9,212 nt of DNA, taken from Bacillota bacterium (GTDB taxonomy: Bacteria; Bacillota; Clostridia; UBA1381). Shown here piece by piece: positions 1 through 7,404 of this stretch (position 1 is the first letter of the stretch; the number at the start of each line of letters is the position of its first letter). The notes beneath the pieces were generated by a model. That model ran no database searches. It had not been told where the DNA came from and was given only the letters and a program-made list of their open reading frames with translations. The position numbers and the translations under genes are program-made. Location: NCBI GenBank assembly GCA_021205715.1, contig JAJPXA010000109.1, positions 1-9,212 of the forward strand, in the 5' to 3' direction.

Positions 1-204
1 ATGGTGGTTTTAGATTTGCAAAGCAAATCGCGACCGGAATGAACGAAGTGAATGGTGGTTTTAGATTTGCAAAGCAAATCGCGACCGGAATGAACGAAGT
101 GAATGGTGGTTTTAGATTTGCAAAGCAAATCGCGACCGGAATGAACGAAGTGAATGGTGGTTTTAGATTTGCAAAGCAAATCGCGACCGGAATGAACGAA
201 GTGA
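1..204. repeat. 51-bp tandem repeat array, four copies in the window
   Basis: Four head-to-tail copies of a 51-bp unit start at 1, 52, 103 and 154 and appear identical. The array begins at the window edge, so its true length is unknown. Each unit opens ATGGTGGTTTTA, then carries a perfect inverted repeat (GATTTGC, loop AAA, GCAAATC), then GCGACCGGAATGAACGAAG. The array ends exactly where the ribosome binding site of the SLH gene begins (207-212), so it lies in the 5' leader or promoter region of that gene. Identity among copies suggests recent expansion or homogenisation, and copy number is likely to vary between strains (inference). The unit is a multiple of three, so frames without a stop stay open through the whole array; I regard it as non-coding. 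Confidence 0.93.
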
Positions 205-206
205 AT

Positions 207-212
207 GGAGGT
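207..212 (+). promoter_or_regulatory. Ribosome binding site of the SLH surface protein
   Basis: GGAGGT lies 7 nt before the ATG at 220 and fixes that codon as the start. An in-frame ATG at 205 overlaps this site and would add only five residues (MEVIS) before the signal peptide, so it is unlikely. The site occupies the place where every repeat unit upstream reads GGTGGT, so one T-to-A difference makes it a strong Shine-Dalgarno sequence. Confidence 0.85.
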
Positions 213-219
213 AATATCT

Positions 220-2262
220 ATGTTAGAGAAAAAAATAATAACCTGCCTTGTGGCGGCGGGAATGATTACATCATCATTTTCGGCGGCGCTCGCCGATGAC
301 GAGCCGCCCGAAATCCCCGAAAACGGAACGGAAATGAGCGGCGAAATGGGTGAAATGCCCGATGGTATGAGCGAGATGCCCGGCGATATGGGCGAGATGC
401 CCGACGGTATGGGCGAGATGCCCGGCGATATGGACGGCGGTATGCCGTTTGAGGACGTCGCAAGCGACGCTTGGTACTATGACGTGGTTTCCCAAGCTTA
501 CAGACTCGGACTCGTGTCCGGTATGTCCGATACGGAATTTGCACCCGAGAACACGCTCACCTCGGCAGAGCTTATAACAATGCTCTACCGTGCCGACGGC
601 AACGAAACGTCAAGCGAATACGACGGCAATTGGTATGATGAGGCTGTATCGTGGGCGGAAAGCTGCGGCATAGTCCTTGACGACAACGGATGGGATTTCG
701 ACGCGAACACCAGCCTCACCCGCGAGCAGATGATGGTAATCATCTACAGATTTATGAGCTATAAAGGCATCGACCAAAGCGCGGCGTCCGACCTTACGGA
801 GTTCACCGACGGCGGCGATGTTTCCGACTACGCCTTAACCGCGGTGCAATATCTTGTCGGCGCGGGACTCATAGAAGGCAGTGACGGCGAGTTAAGACCG
901 CTCGCATCATTAACCCGCGCTGAAACCGCGAAAATCCTAATAAGCGCATTGCAGACGGCGGGATTGATTTCCGACAGCGCTATGGGCGAAGCTCCCGACG
1001 GCGCCCACGGTGAGGGCGGCACAACCGGCGGAGGCGGCGGTATGAGCTTTGGCGGCAGCGGCGAGGTAACGCAGGGCACTGCAGCGACCACCATAACCGA
1101 GGACGGCACCTACACCGACACGACATACTCATCAACAGGCGATGACGAAAACGCCCTGCGCGTAGACGGCGCCGCGGTAACGCTTGACGGAATAACCGTA
1201 AGCAAAACAGCGGGCGCCTCGTCGAACACCGAGGACGGCGACTTCTACGGAATGAACGCGGCGCTCTTGGCAACCAACGGTGCGAACGTCACGATAACCG
1301 ACGCAGAAATAACATCATCGGCGCAGAACGGCAACGGCGTGTTCAGCTACGGTGACGGCACTGTCGTAACGATTTCCGACTCAACCATCACCACCACAGC
1401 CGACAATTCCGGCGGCATCCAAACCACCGGCGGCGGCACGACCTACGCGAGCAACCTGACGGTTGACACAAGCGGCTCATCGTCGGCGGCGATACGCTCC
1501 GACCGCGGCGGCGGCACGGTGGTTGTCGACGGCGGCACATATGTGTCGAACGGCTATAACTCCCCCGCCATATATTCAACGGCTGATATAACCGCATCAA
1601 ACGCGACGCTCACCGCGAACAATTCCGAAGCTCTCGTAATTGAGGGAGAGAACTCGATTACCCTCACCGACTGCGACGTTTACGGCAATATGAGCGACAC
1701 CGAGGGCACAAGCTCCGACGAAAACGTTCACAGCGTAATGATTTATCAGTCGATGTCGGGCGACGCGGAGGTCGGAACATCGTATTTCACAATGACCGGC
1801 GGCACGCTTACAAGCAATAACGGCGATGTGTTCTATGTAACGAACACGCACTCGATAATCACATTATCCGGCGTTGAAATAGTGAACAACGAAACAAGCG
1901 GCAATCTTATGACGATAACCGGCAACAGCGCGTCGCGCGGCTGGGGCACGGCGGGCGCAAACGGCGCGCAGGCGGAGGTAACGCTTGACGCTCAAACGCT
2001 CGAGGGCGACATCGTTGTGGACACAATCTCAACCCTTGACATATCGCTTACAAACGGCACGGCATTTACCGGCACAATCAACATAATCGACAACGAGGAG
2101 GGCGGCACAGCCGTTGACGACAACGCGGTCGTAACAATAGACTCCGACAGCACCTGGACTCTTACCGGCGACTGCGTGATAACGAGCCTTACAAACAACG
2201 GCACGATTGATTATAACGGATACACAATCACCCTCGCCGACGGCACGGTTCTTTCCGAATAA
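220..2262 (+). CDS. Secreted SLH-domain protein with C-terminal beta-helix
   Basis: This 680-residue protein is probably exported and held on the cell wall. Residues 1-25 form a Sec signal peptide (KK, hydrophobic core, cleavage after ALA at 25). Residues 45-72 are four seven-residue repeats of the type EMP(DG/GD)M(S/G/D). Three SLH domains follow at about 77-127 (FEDV...WYYDVV), 138-185 (WYDEAVSWA) and 195-248 (FTDGGDVSDYALTAV); SLH triplets bind pyruvylated secondary wall polymers. A Gly-rich linker spans about 255-282. From about residue 320 to the end, short strands such as VTLDGITV, VTITDAEIT, VTISDSTIT and ITLTDCDVY recur at loose spacing, as in right-handed parallel beta-helix adhesins or carbohydrate-active proteins. 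No catalytic motif, LPXTG motif or C-terminal membrane segment is seen. The function of the helix (adhesion, glycan binding or S-layer component) is open. The gene stands alone on the + strand and converges on the isoprenoid operon. Confidence 0.9.
   Translation: MLEKKIITCLVAAGMITSSFSAALADDEPPEIPENGTEMSGEMGEMPDGMSEMPGDMGEMPDGMGEMPGDMDGGMPFEDVASDAWYYDVVSQAYRLGLVSGMSDTEFAPENTLTSAELITMLYRADGNETSSEYDGNWYDEAVSWAESCGIVLDDNGWDFDANTSLTREQMMVIIYRFMSYKGIDQSAASDLTEFTDGGDVSDYALTAVQYLVGAGLIEGSDGELRPLASLTRAETAKILISALQTAGLISDSAMGEAPDGAHGEGGTTGGGGGMSFGGSGEVTQGTAATTITEDGTYTDTTYSSTGDDENALRVDGAAVTLDGITVSKTAGASSNTEDGDFYGMNAALLATNGANVTITDAEITSSAQNGNGVFSYGDGTVVTISDSTITTTADNSGGIQTTGGGTTYASNLTVDTSGSSSAAIRSDRGGGTVVVDGGTYVSNGYNSPAIYSTADITASNATLTANNSEALVIEGENSITLTDCDVYGNMSDTEGTSSDENVHSVMIYQSMSGDAEVGTSYFTMTGGTLTSNNGDVFYVTNTHSIITLSGVEIVNNETSGNLMTITGNSASRGWGTAGANGAQAEVTLDAQTLEGDIVVDTISTLDISLTNGTAFTGTINIIDNEEGGTAVDDNAVVTIDSDSTWTLTGDCVITSLTNNGTIDYNGYTITLADGTVLSE
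352..435 (+). repeat. 21-bp coding repeat (EMP-type Met/acidic heptads)
   Basis: Four 21-bp copies (352-372, 373-393, 394-414, 415-435) encode EMPDGMS, EMPGDMG, EMPDGMG and EMPGDMD. DG and GD alternate, so the higher-order period is 42 bp. The repeat sits between the signal peptide and the first SLH domain, so it would be at the exposed N-terminus of the mature protein. Confidence 0.88.
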
Positions 2263-2278
2263 AAACCGAATAAATACC

Positions 2279-2312
2279 AAAAATGCGGCGGAAAATTTTC
2301 CGCCGCATTTTT
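2279..2312. terminator. Bidirectional intrinsic terminator (34-bp perfect palindrome)
   Basis: The arms centred between 2295 and 2296 are perfectly complementary over 17 bp (left arm AAATGCGGCGGAAAA from 2281, extended by AA at 2279). A run of six T follows the GC-rich core on the + strand (2308-2313), and five A precede it (2279-2283), giving a U-run on the - strand. It lies between the stop codons of the converging SLH gene (2262) and zinc-ribbon gene (2336), so it can end both transcripts. Confidence 0.93.
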
Positions 2313-2335
2313 TATTGCCTAATTCCGAGCCGATA

Positions 2336-3169
2336 TTATCTCCAACCCTTTGATGTTTCATAGCTCACAATAATTTTTTTGTTTTCCTTCTCATACTCGT
2401 TAAAGTAGCTTTCCGCGACATCCGCAGACTCATATCTCGGAACATACCACGACTTTTCGCCGAAATATTTTTGATACTCCTCCAACTGGAATATGTAACC
2501 GTGCCGAGCGTACATCTCGTTCAAAATCAAGCGAACCTCTTCCTGAGTTTTTGTGTCAAGATACTCGTTTGTAAGATACTCCTTGTCCGTATCGAACAAA
2601 TACATACTTGACGCCGTCGCCGTAGGCGAGGGTGTCGCGGCTTTCGGAGTCGAGGTTGCCGAAGGCGTTTTTGTAGGCTTCGCCGTCGACTTGCTCTTCT
2701 CATCCTTGTCGTCATCATCCTTATCATCGTCATCCTTGGACTTCTTCGACGTGTCGCTCTCGCTTGTTTCAACATCCGAATCGCTGAAATAATAATGATA
2801 CGCGAGCACTCCCGCCAATGCGCCCACGGCTAAAACCGCCACAATAATCGCGACCGCGACAATCGCCGTTGAGCCGCTTTTCTTCTTTTGAGGCTGAACG
2901 CCGTAATTCGCGTTATATCCCGCGTTATAACTCACCGCGCGCGCCGCGTTTATAACCGTGCCGCACTCGCCGCAAAAATCCGCGCCCGCCTCAAGCGGCT
3001 TGCCGCAATTCGGGCAAAATCCCGCGCTCTCCGGCTCAACCGCCGCATTTTGCACCTCAGGCGCCGCGGCATCCGGCTCAGTCGAAGCACTCGGTTCAAC
3101 CTTCGCCCCGCAAGCGTCGCAAAACAGAGCGCCGTCCTCCAATTCGTTTCCGCAATTTGTACACCTCAT
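2336..3169 (-). CDS. Double zinc-ribbon, single-pass membrane protein with YARHG domain
   Basis: This 277-residue protein has two N-terminal zinc ribbons: Cys3, 6, 17, 20 and Cys52, 55, 66, 69, each CxxC-CxxC followed by Gly. A Ser/Ala/Pro/Glu linker separates them. A single membrane segment lies at about 102-124, after KKK at 95-97, which favours a cytoplasmic N-terminus. A charged stretch follows (about 142-158, with two DDDDK units), then a Thr/Pro/Ser-rich linker to about 188. The C-terminal 80 residues carry the YARHG signature (Tyr220-Gly224, followed by YIF) and match the YARHG extracellular domain family. The start ATG has GAAGGA at 3172-3177. The gene lies 32 nt after ispG with no terminator between, so co-transcription is likely. 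Zinc ribbons inside joined to a wall-exposed YARHG domain suggest a sensor or scaffold role, but the substrate and partner are unknown. Confidence 0.9.
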   Translation of the reverse strand: MRCTNCGNELEDGALFCDACGAKVEPSASTEPDAAAPEVQNAAVEPESAGFCPNCGKPLEAGADFCGECGTVINAARAVSYNAGYNANYGVQPQKKKSGSTAIVAVAIIVAVLAVGALAGVLAYHYYFSDSDVETSESDTSKKSKDDDDKDDDDKDEKSKSTAKPTKTPSATSTPKAATPSPTATASSMYLFDTDKEYLTNEYLDTKTQEEVRLILNEMYARHGYIFQLEEYQKYFGEKSWYVPRYESADVAESYFNEYEKENKKIIVSYETSKGWR

Positions 3170-3201
3170 AATCCTTCATCCTTTCATTAGCAAATTTTAT
3201 A

Positions 3202-4248
3202 TTAAAGCTTATCGATTTCTTTCATAAGCTCATTAACTATTTCATCCTCTTTGACCTTCCGCAAAATCTCGCCGTGCCTGAAAATAAGTCCCTCGCCCTT
3301 GCCGCCGGCAATGCCTATATCCGCCTCGCGCGCCTCGCCGGGGCCGTTTACCGCGCAGCCCATAACCGCAACGGTTATAGGCTTGTCGATATTCGATATG
3401 CGCTTTTCGACCTCGCCCGCTATTTTAATCAAATCAATCTGCGTCCGTCCGCAGGTCGGACACGACACAAGCGACGCGCCCGCTTTGCGAAGTCCCAAAA
3501 CACGCGCGATGCTGTACGCTGCGTATACCTCCTCGACAGGGTTCGCCGTAAGCGACACGCGCATAGTGTCGCCTATCCCCTCGGCAAGGAGCGCGCCTAT
3601 TCCCACGGCTGATTTTATGGTTCCGCTCCTCAAAGTTCCCGCTTCCGTAACTCCGATATGCAGCGGAATATCGGAAATTTCGTTAAATTTCCGATACGCC
3701 TCGAGCATCGTCGGAACATCCGAAACCTTTATTGACACCACAATATCGGAAAAATTAAGCTCGTCCAAAATCGCGATATGCCCCATCGCGCTTTCAACAA
3801 GCGCGTCGGCGGTAACGCCGCCGTATTTTTCAAGAAGCGGCTTTTCGAGCGAACCGCCGTTCACGCCTATGCGTATCGGAATTTGCCGCTCCTTTGCCGC
3901 TTCGACAACCTGCTTTACGCGGTCGCGCCCGCCGATATTTCCCGGATTTATACGCACCTTATCCGCGCCGTTTTTTATACATTCAAGCGCGAGCCGGTAA
4001 TCAAAATGAATATCGACGACAAGCGGTATATGAATTTGCCGCTTTATATCCGCGACGGCATGCGCCGCCTCCATATCGGGAACCGCGACGCGGATAATCT
4101 CGCATCCCGCTCTCTCAAGCTCGATTATCTGCCCCACCGTTGCCTTAACGTCGCGCGTGTCGGTATTACACATCGACTGTATCGCAACGGGATTATCGCC
4201 GCCGATTTTTACACCGCCGATATCCACAATTCTCTTTCGTTTTCTCAT
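3202..4248 (-). CDS. ispG: 4-hydroxy-3-methylbut-2-en-1-yl diphosphate synthase (IspG)
   Basis: IspG is the penultimate enzyme of the MEP pathway. It reductively opens methylerythritol cyclodiphosphate to HMBPP with a [4Fe-4S] cluster in the cytoplasm. The protein is 348 residues, normal for the bacterial short form. The N-terminal TIM-barrel part carries GGDNPVAIQSM and CNTDTRD; the C-terminal reductase-like part has the cluster ligands CPTC (Cys263, Cys266), Cys298 in GCAVNGPGE and Glu305, with the same seven-residue Cys-Glu spacing as the E. coli enzyme. I chose ATG at 4248; a GTG at 4257 in the same frame would sit inside the ribosome binding site AGGGTGG (4254-4260), which itself overlaps the rseP stop codon. 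The gene follows rseP by about 10 nt, which suggests coupled translation. Confidence 0.97.
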   Translation of the reverse strand: MRKRKRIVDIGGVKIGGDNPVAIQSMCNTDTRDVKATVGQIIELERAGCEIIRVAVPDMEAAHAVADIKRQIHIPLVVDIHFDYRLALECIKNGADKVRINPGNIGGRDRVKQVVEAAKERQIPIRIGVNGGSLEKPLLEKYGGVTADALVESAMGHIAILDELNFSDIVVSIKVSDVPTMLEAYRKFNEISDIPLHIGVTEAGTLRSGTIKSAVGIGALLAEGIGDTMRVSLTANPVEEVYAAYSIARVLGLRKAGASLVSCPTCGRTQIDLIKIAGEVEKRISNIDKPITVAVMGCAVNGPGEAREADIGIAGGKGEGLIFRHGEILRKVKEDEIVNELMKEIDKL

Positions 4249-4253
4249 AACAA

Positions 4254-4260
4254 CCACCCT
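4254..4260 (-). promoter_or_regulatory. Ribosome binding site of ispG overlapping the rseP stop
   Basis: On the - strand AGGGTGG precedes ATG at 4248 by 5 nt and shares its first bases with the rseP TAG stop (4259-4261). It makes the upstream in-frame GTG (4257) an unlikely start and suggests that ribosomes finishing rseP help start ispG. Confidence 0.6.
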
Positions 4261-5413
4261 ATCCGTTTATCAGCTTGCTTATATCGCTCATCGAAACAAA
4301 TATCACAAATATGACAAGAAGCGCCATACCTATCAAATGCACAACCGCCTCTTTTTCCGGCGGCACGGGCTTGCGCCTTATAAGCTCAACGAGCATAAAG
4401 AAGAATTTTCCGCCGTCGAGCGCGGGTATCGGCAGTAAATTAAACAAGCCGAGGTTAATCGTAAGAAGCGCCGCCAAATTCAACACATACAAATAGCTTT
4501 GACTTCCCGAATGAACCGATTCACTCACCTGCTGCACAATTCCCACAGGCCCCGACATCTGATCGAGTCCGACCTTGCCGGTAATCATCTGCCACAGCGA
4601 CTGATAGACAAGCTTTACCACAAATTTCGTCTGATGATACGCCTCGCCCCACACGTTAAATATCGTAACATCCTCGCTTGTCGGTCTGAAACCGATTATA
4701 TACCTCGTTGTCGTTTCGGTTGTGCCGACCTTGCTCTCGTCATAAACCGCCTCATCGCCGTAGGCGTAAAACAGCGTTTCCGACGCAATGCCGTTAATCG
4801 ACTGCTCGACCTCGATTCCGTCCTCTGTGTAAATATACGTCGTAACATCCTCGGTCGGCTTAAAGGTAAGCGTCCGCTTTTCACCGCCGCGCTTAACGAC
4901 TATCGTCGTTTCGGTGTCCTTGTCGAACATCGACGCGGCAAGTGAAATATCGTTATAAAACGACACTCTCTTCCCGTCAATTTTTATAATCTCATCGCCC
5001 GATTGAAGTCCCTCATCCGCGACATAGCTGTTCTCGACAACCGTGTCAACGACATTTGTCGCAAACGGCGAGGTCAGCGGCACAAGTATCAAAAATATAA
5101 CGAATCCCAATACGATATTCGAAAATCCTCCGGCGACAATAACAAGCATACGCTTCCACACCTTCTGATTGGCGAACGCTCTCGGGTCGCCGGATTCCTC
5201 CTCCTCGCCCTCGAACTTGCAATATCCGCCCAAAGGTATGCACCTGAGCGAATACGCCGTTTCGCCCTTGGTTTTAGAAAAAATCTTAGGTCCGAAACCG
5301 ATAGAATACTCCAAAATTTTGAAATTCAGCAGCTTTCCCACTATATAATGACCGAATTCGTGTAATGAAACCATCACCAGAAACATTACAATCGTTACAA
5401 CCGCCGTCAACAA
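4259..5413 (-). CDS. rseP: RseP/RasP-type site-2 intramembrane zinc metalloprotease
   Basis: This 384-residue protein cuts membrane-embedded substrates, in relatives anti-sigma factors already trimmed by a site-1 protease, or leftover signal peptides. The zinc motif HEFGH is at His18-His22 in the first membrane segment; the third ligand and catalytic motif LDG is at 332-334 (LLPIPALDGG). One PDZ domain spans about 121-185 between membrane segments, with SGDEIIKIDGKRV as its core. A segment of about 60 residues (190-250), rich in Thr, Glu and Tyr, follows the PDZ. The conserved SGPVGI is at 287-292. The start is probably TTG (5413), with GGGTGAT at 5420-5426 about 6 nt before it; the next codon is also TTG. 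The gene lies 2 nt after dxr. Its substrates cannot be told from here. Confidence 0.95.
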   Translation of the reverse strand: MLTAVVTIVMFLVMVSLHEFGHYIVGKLLNFKILEYSIGFGPKIFSKTKGETAYSLRCIPLGGYCKFEGEEEESGDPRAFANQKVWKRMLVIVAGGFSNIVLGFVIFLILVPLTSPFATNVVDTVVENSYVADEGLQSGDEIIKIDGKRVSFYNDISLAASMFDKDTETTIVVKRGGEKRTLTFKPTEDVTTYIYTEDGIEVEQSINGIASETLFYAYGDEAVYDESKVGTTETTTRYIIGFRPTSEDVTIFNVWGEAYHQTKFVVKLVYQSLWQMITGKVGLDQMSGPVGIVQQVSESVHSGSQSYLYVLNLAALLTINLGLFNLLPIPALDGGKFFFMLVELIRRKPVPPEKEAVVHLIGMALLVIFVIFVSMSDISKLING

Positions 5414-5415
5414 AT

Positions 5416-6564
5416 TTACATCACCCGCTTATATACAAATTCCTTAGCCGCCCTGTCGGCGTCAAAAATCTCATCGATGCTCGGCTCTCCGACAGCTTTA
5501 ATGCCGTCCATAGCCGCCGCTATCGCCTCGCTTATGCCGAGATACGTGAGCTTCCCTTTCAGGAACAACTCCACCGCCGCCTCATCCGCGCCGTTAAATA
5601 CCGCGGGCGCGGTGCCGCCGGTTTTACCCGCGCGCCTCGCAAGCTCCAACGCGTAAAACACATCCGTGTCCGGCTCGTCAAAGGTCAAACTGCCGTATTT
5701 CGTAAAATCCAACTCGTTACCCGCCATCACAAGCCTATCGGGATAGGTCAGCGCGTACTGTATCGGCAGCTTCATATCCGGCGCGCCGAGCTGCGCGATT
5801 ACGCCGTTATCATTATATTCCACCATCGAATGAATAATACTCTGACGGTGAATTAAAACCTTAATTTGGTCAATATCCACATCAAAAAGCCACTTTGCCT
5901 CAATCACCTCAAGTCCCTTGTTCACAAGCGTCGACGAGTCAATCGTGACCTTCGCGCCCATATTCCAATTGGGGTGCTTCAGCGCGTCCGCGGGCGTAAC
6001 ACCCTCAAGCTCGGCGCGGCTCTTCCCGAAAAACGGGCCGCCCGACGCGGTCAGTAAAATCCGCTTTATCTGCGAACGGCGAAACCCCTGCATAGACTGA
6101 AAAATCGCGCTGTGCTCACTGTCAACGGGCAAGAGCTTAACGTTATTCTCCCGCGCAAGACGCGTCACGATATGACCGCCCGTGACAAGCGTTTCCTTAT
6201 TCGCGAGCGCGATATTCTTCCCCGCCTTTATCGCCTCTATCGTCGGCGCGAGTCCCGCGATACCCACCACCGCCGTAACGACGGTGTCCGCGCCGTCAAT
6301 CGCCGCCGCGCGGATAACGCTCTCCTCGCCGCCGTCAACCTCTATATCTGTATCGGCAAGACGCGCCTTTAAATCCCGCGCCCTGTCCTCGTCCGCCATA
6401 CACACAAGCCGCGGACGAAACTCCCGCGCCTGTTTTTCAAGCAGGTCAACATTGGAATTTGCCGTAAGCGCCAGCGGACGTATATTCGGATACATCCGCG
6501 CGACCTCCAACGTCTGCGTCCCGATAGAGCCGGTAGAGCCTAAAATCGATATATTTTTTTCCAT
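5416..6564 (-). CDS. dxr: 1-deoxy-D-xylulose-5-phosphate reductoisomerase (Dxr/IspC)
   Basis: Dxr converts 1-deoxy-D-xylulose 5-phosphate to MEP with NADPH, the first committed step of the MEP pathway and the target of fosmidomycin. The protein is 382 residues, close to the usual 380-400. The Rossmann NADPH motif GSTGSIG is at 9-15; the metal-binding residues are Asp148 and Glu150 (VDSEHSAIFQ) and Glu219 (NKGLE), with ASGGPF and HRQSIIHSM also present. The start is ATG at 6564, with AAGGAG at 6571-6576; the reading frame is open 15 codons further upstream to an ATG, but that extension overlaps cdsA and lacks the family N-terminus. It lies 10 nt after cdsA and 2 nt before rseP. All key residues are intact. 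Confidence 0.97.
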   Translation of the reverse strand: MEKNISILGSTGSIGTQTLEVARMYPNIRPLALTANSNVDLLEKQAREFRPRLVCMADEDRARDLKARLADTDIEVDGGEESVIRAAAIDGADTVVTAVVGIAGLAPTIEAIKAGKNIALANKETLVTGGHIVTRLARENNVKLLPVDSEHSAIFQSMQGFRRSQIKRILLTASGGPFFGKSRAELEGVTPADALKHPNWNMGAKVTIDSSTLVNKGLEVIEAKWLFDVDIDQIKVLIHRQSIIHSMVEYNDNGVIAQLGAPDMKLPIQYALTYPDRLVMAGNELDFTKYGSLTFDEPDTDVFYALELARRAGKTGGTAPAVFNGADEAAVELFLKGKLTYLGISEAIAAAMDGIKAVGEPSIDEIFDADRAAKEFVYKRVM

Positions 6565-6574
6565 ACAATTCTCC

Positions 6575-7402
6575 TTATGCAATTCCCGCATACACCGAAG
6601 CGGCGGCATAAAGTATGCCGTAAACTATAGGCGCGATAAAAATAACACTGTCAAAGCGGTCCATAAATCCGCCGTGACCGGGGAATATCCAACCGAAATC
6701 CTTAATGCCGGTATCGCGCTTTATCGCCGATGCCGCCAGGTCGCCAAACTGTGACAAAATGCCGCCTATAACACCTATAATCAATCCCAAATACGTCATT
6801 CCGTCCGCCGCGGAAATATTCGCCTTGTTCGCGATAAGCAAATACAAGAAGCATATAACCGCCGAGCCGACCACTCCGCCTGCCGCGCCCTCAACGGTCT
6901 TGTTCGGGCTGACGCCGGGTATCAGCTTATGCCGTCCGAACGCCTTGCCCGAAAAATACGCAAACGTATCGCACGACCATGCGCAAATGAAAATCAAAAG
7001 CATCGTCGGAGTGCCCCACGCCTCTTTCGTAAGCCAAATGCACCCCGCGGCGAACACAATGTAAAGCGTCAAAAAGCCGTTTGAGAGTATCTCGGTATAA
7101 TTACGCTTGCCGTGCTTTTTTATAACAAGAAGCATATGGAGCAAAATCGTAACCACCACGGCGGGAACGACAAACGACACCGCTGTGTAAACACCCGCGA
7201 AATACATTGCCGCCATCAAAAGCGCCGCCGAAACAAATCCGACCGCTTTCATCGCGGCGTCCGCCTTTGTCGCGCTGTAACACTCATACAGCATCATAAG
7301 TATAACCGCCGCAAGCGCTATCGTAAACACTATATCCGGCAAAAGCAGCACGCCGGCAAAGACCGCCAACGCGGCAACCGCCGTAATAATTCTCGTTTTC
7401 AT
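6575..7402 (-). CDS. cdsA: Phosphatidate cytidylyltransferase (CdsA)
   Basis: CdsA makes CDP-diacylglycerol from phosphatidic acid and CTP in the cytoplasmic membrane, the branch point to phosphatidylglycerol, cardiolipin and other phospholipids. The 275-residue protein is almost entirely hydrophobic, with about seven or eight membrane segments. The C-terminal signature is complete: SAIKRD at 225-230, then GIKDFGWIFPGHGG (ending at 245) and DRFD at 248-251. ATG at 7402 is chosen as start; GGAGGGG at 7410-7416 is 7 nt upstream, while the in-frame TTG at 7408 would be almost on top of it. The uppS stop (7405-7407) lies just before the start, so translation is probably coupled. Confidence 0.95.
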   Translation of the reverse strand: MKTRIITAVAALAVFAGVLLLPDIVFTIALAAVILMMLYECYSATKADAAMKAVGFVSAALLMAAMYFAGVYTAVSFVVPAVVVTILLHMLLVIKKHGKRNYTEILSNGFLTLYIVFAAGCIWLTKEAWGTPTMLLIFICAWSCDTFAYFSGKAFGRHKLIPGVSPNKTVEGAAGGVVGSAVICFLYLLIANKANISAADGMTYLGLIIGVIGGILSQFGDLAASAIKRDTGIKDFGWIFPGHGGFMDRFDSVIFIAPIVYGILYAAASVYAGIA

Positions 7403-7404
7403 TA

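Noticed and set aside
1..204. CRISPR array
   Set aside because: The units are contiguous and apparently identical over all 51 bp, with no variable spacers and no cas genes in the window.
2700..2745. DDDDK units in the zinc-ribbon protein resembling an enterokinase tag
   Set aside because: They lie inside a longer natural charged linker of Asp, Lys and Ser; such linkers arise by codon repeat expansion, and nothing else suggests engineered DNA.
3251..4000. Long + strand reading frames opposite ispG, dxr and cdsA
   Set aside because: They are shadows of GC-biased genes on the other strand; the - strand proteins carry complete family motifs.
6565..6609. Fifteen-codon N-terminal extension of Dxr
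   Set aside because: It overlaps the end of cdsA and lacks the family N-terminus, while ATG 6564 has AAGGAG at the right distance and starts directly before the NADPH-binding motif.
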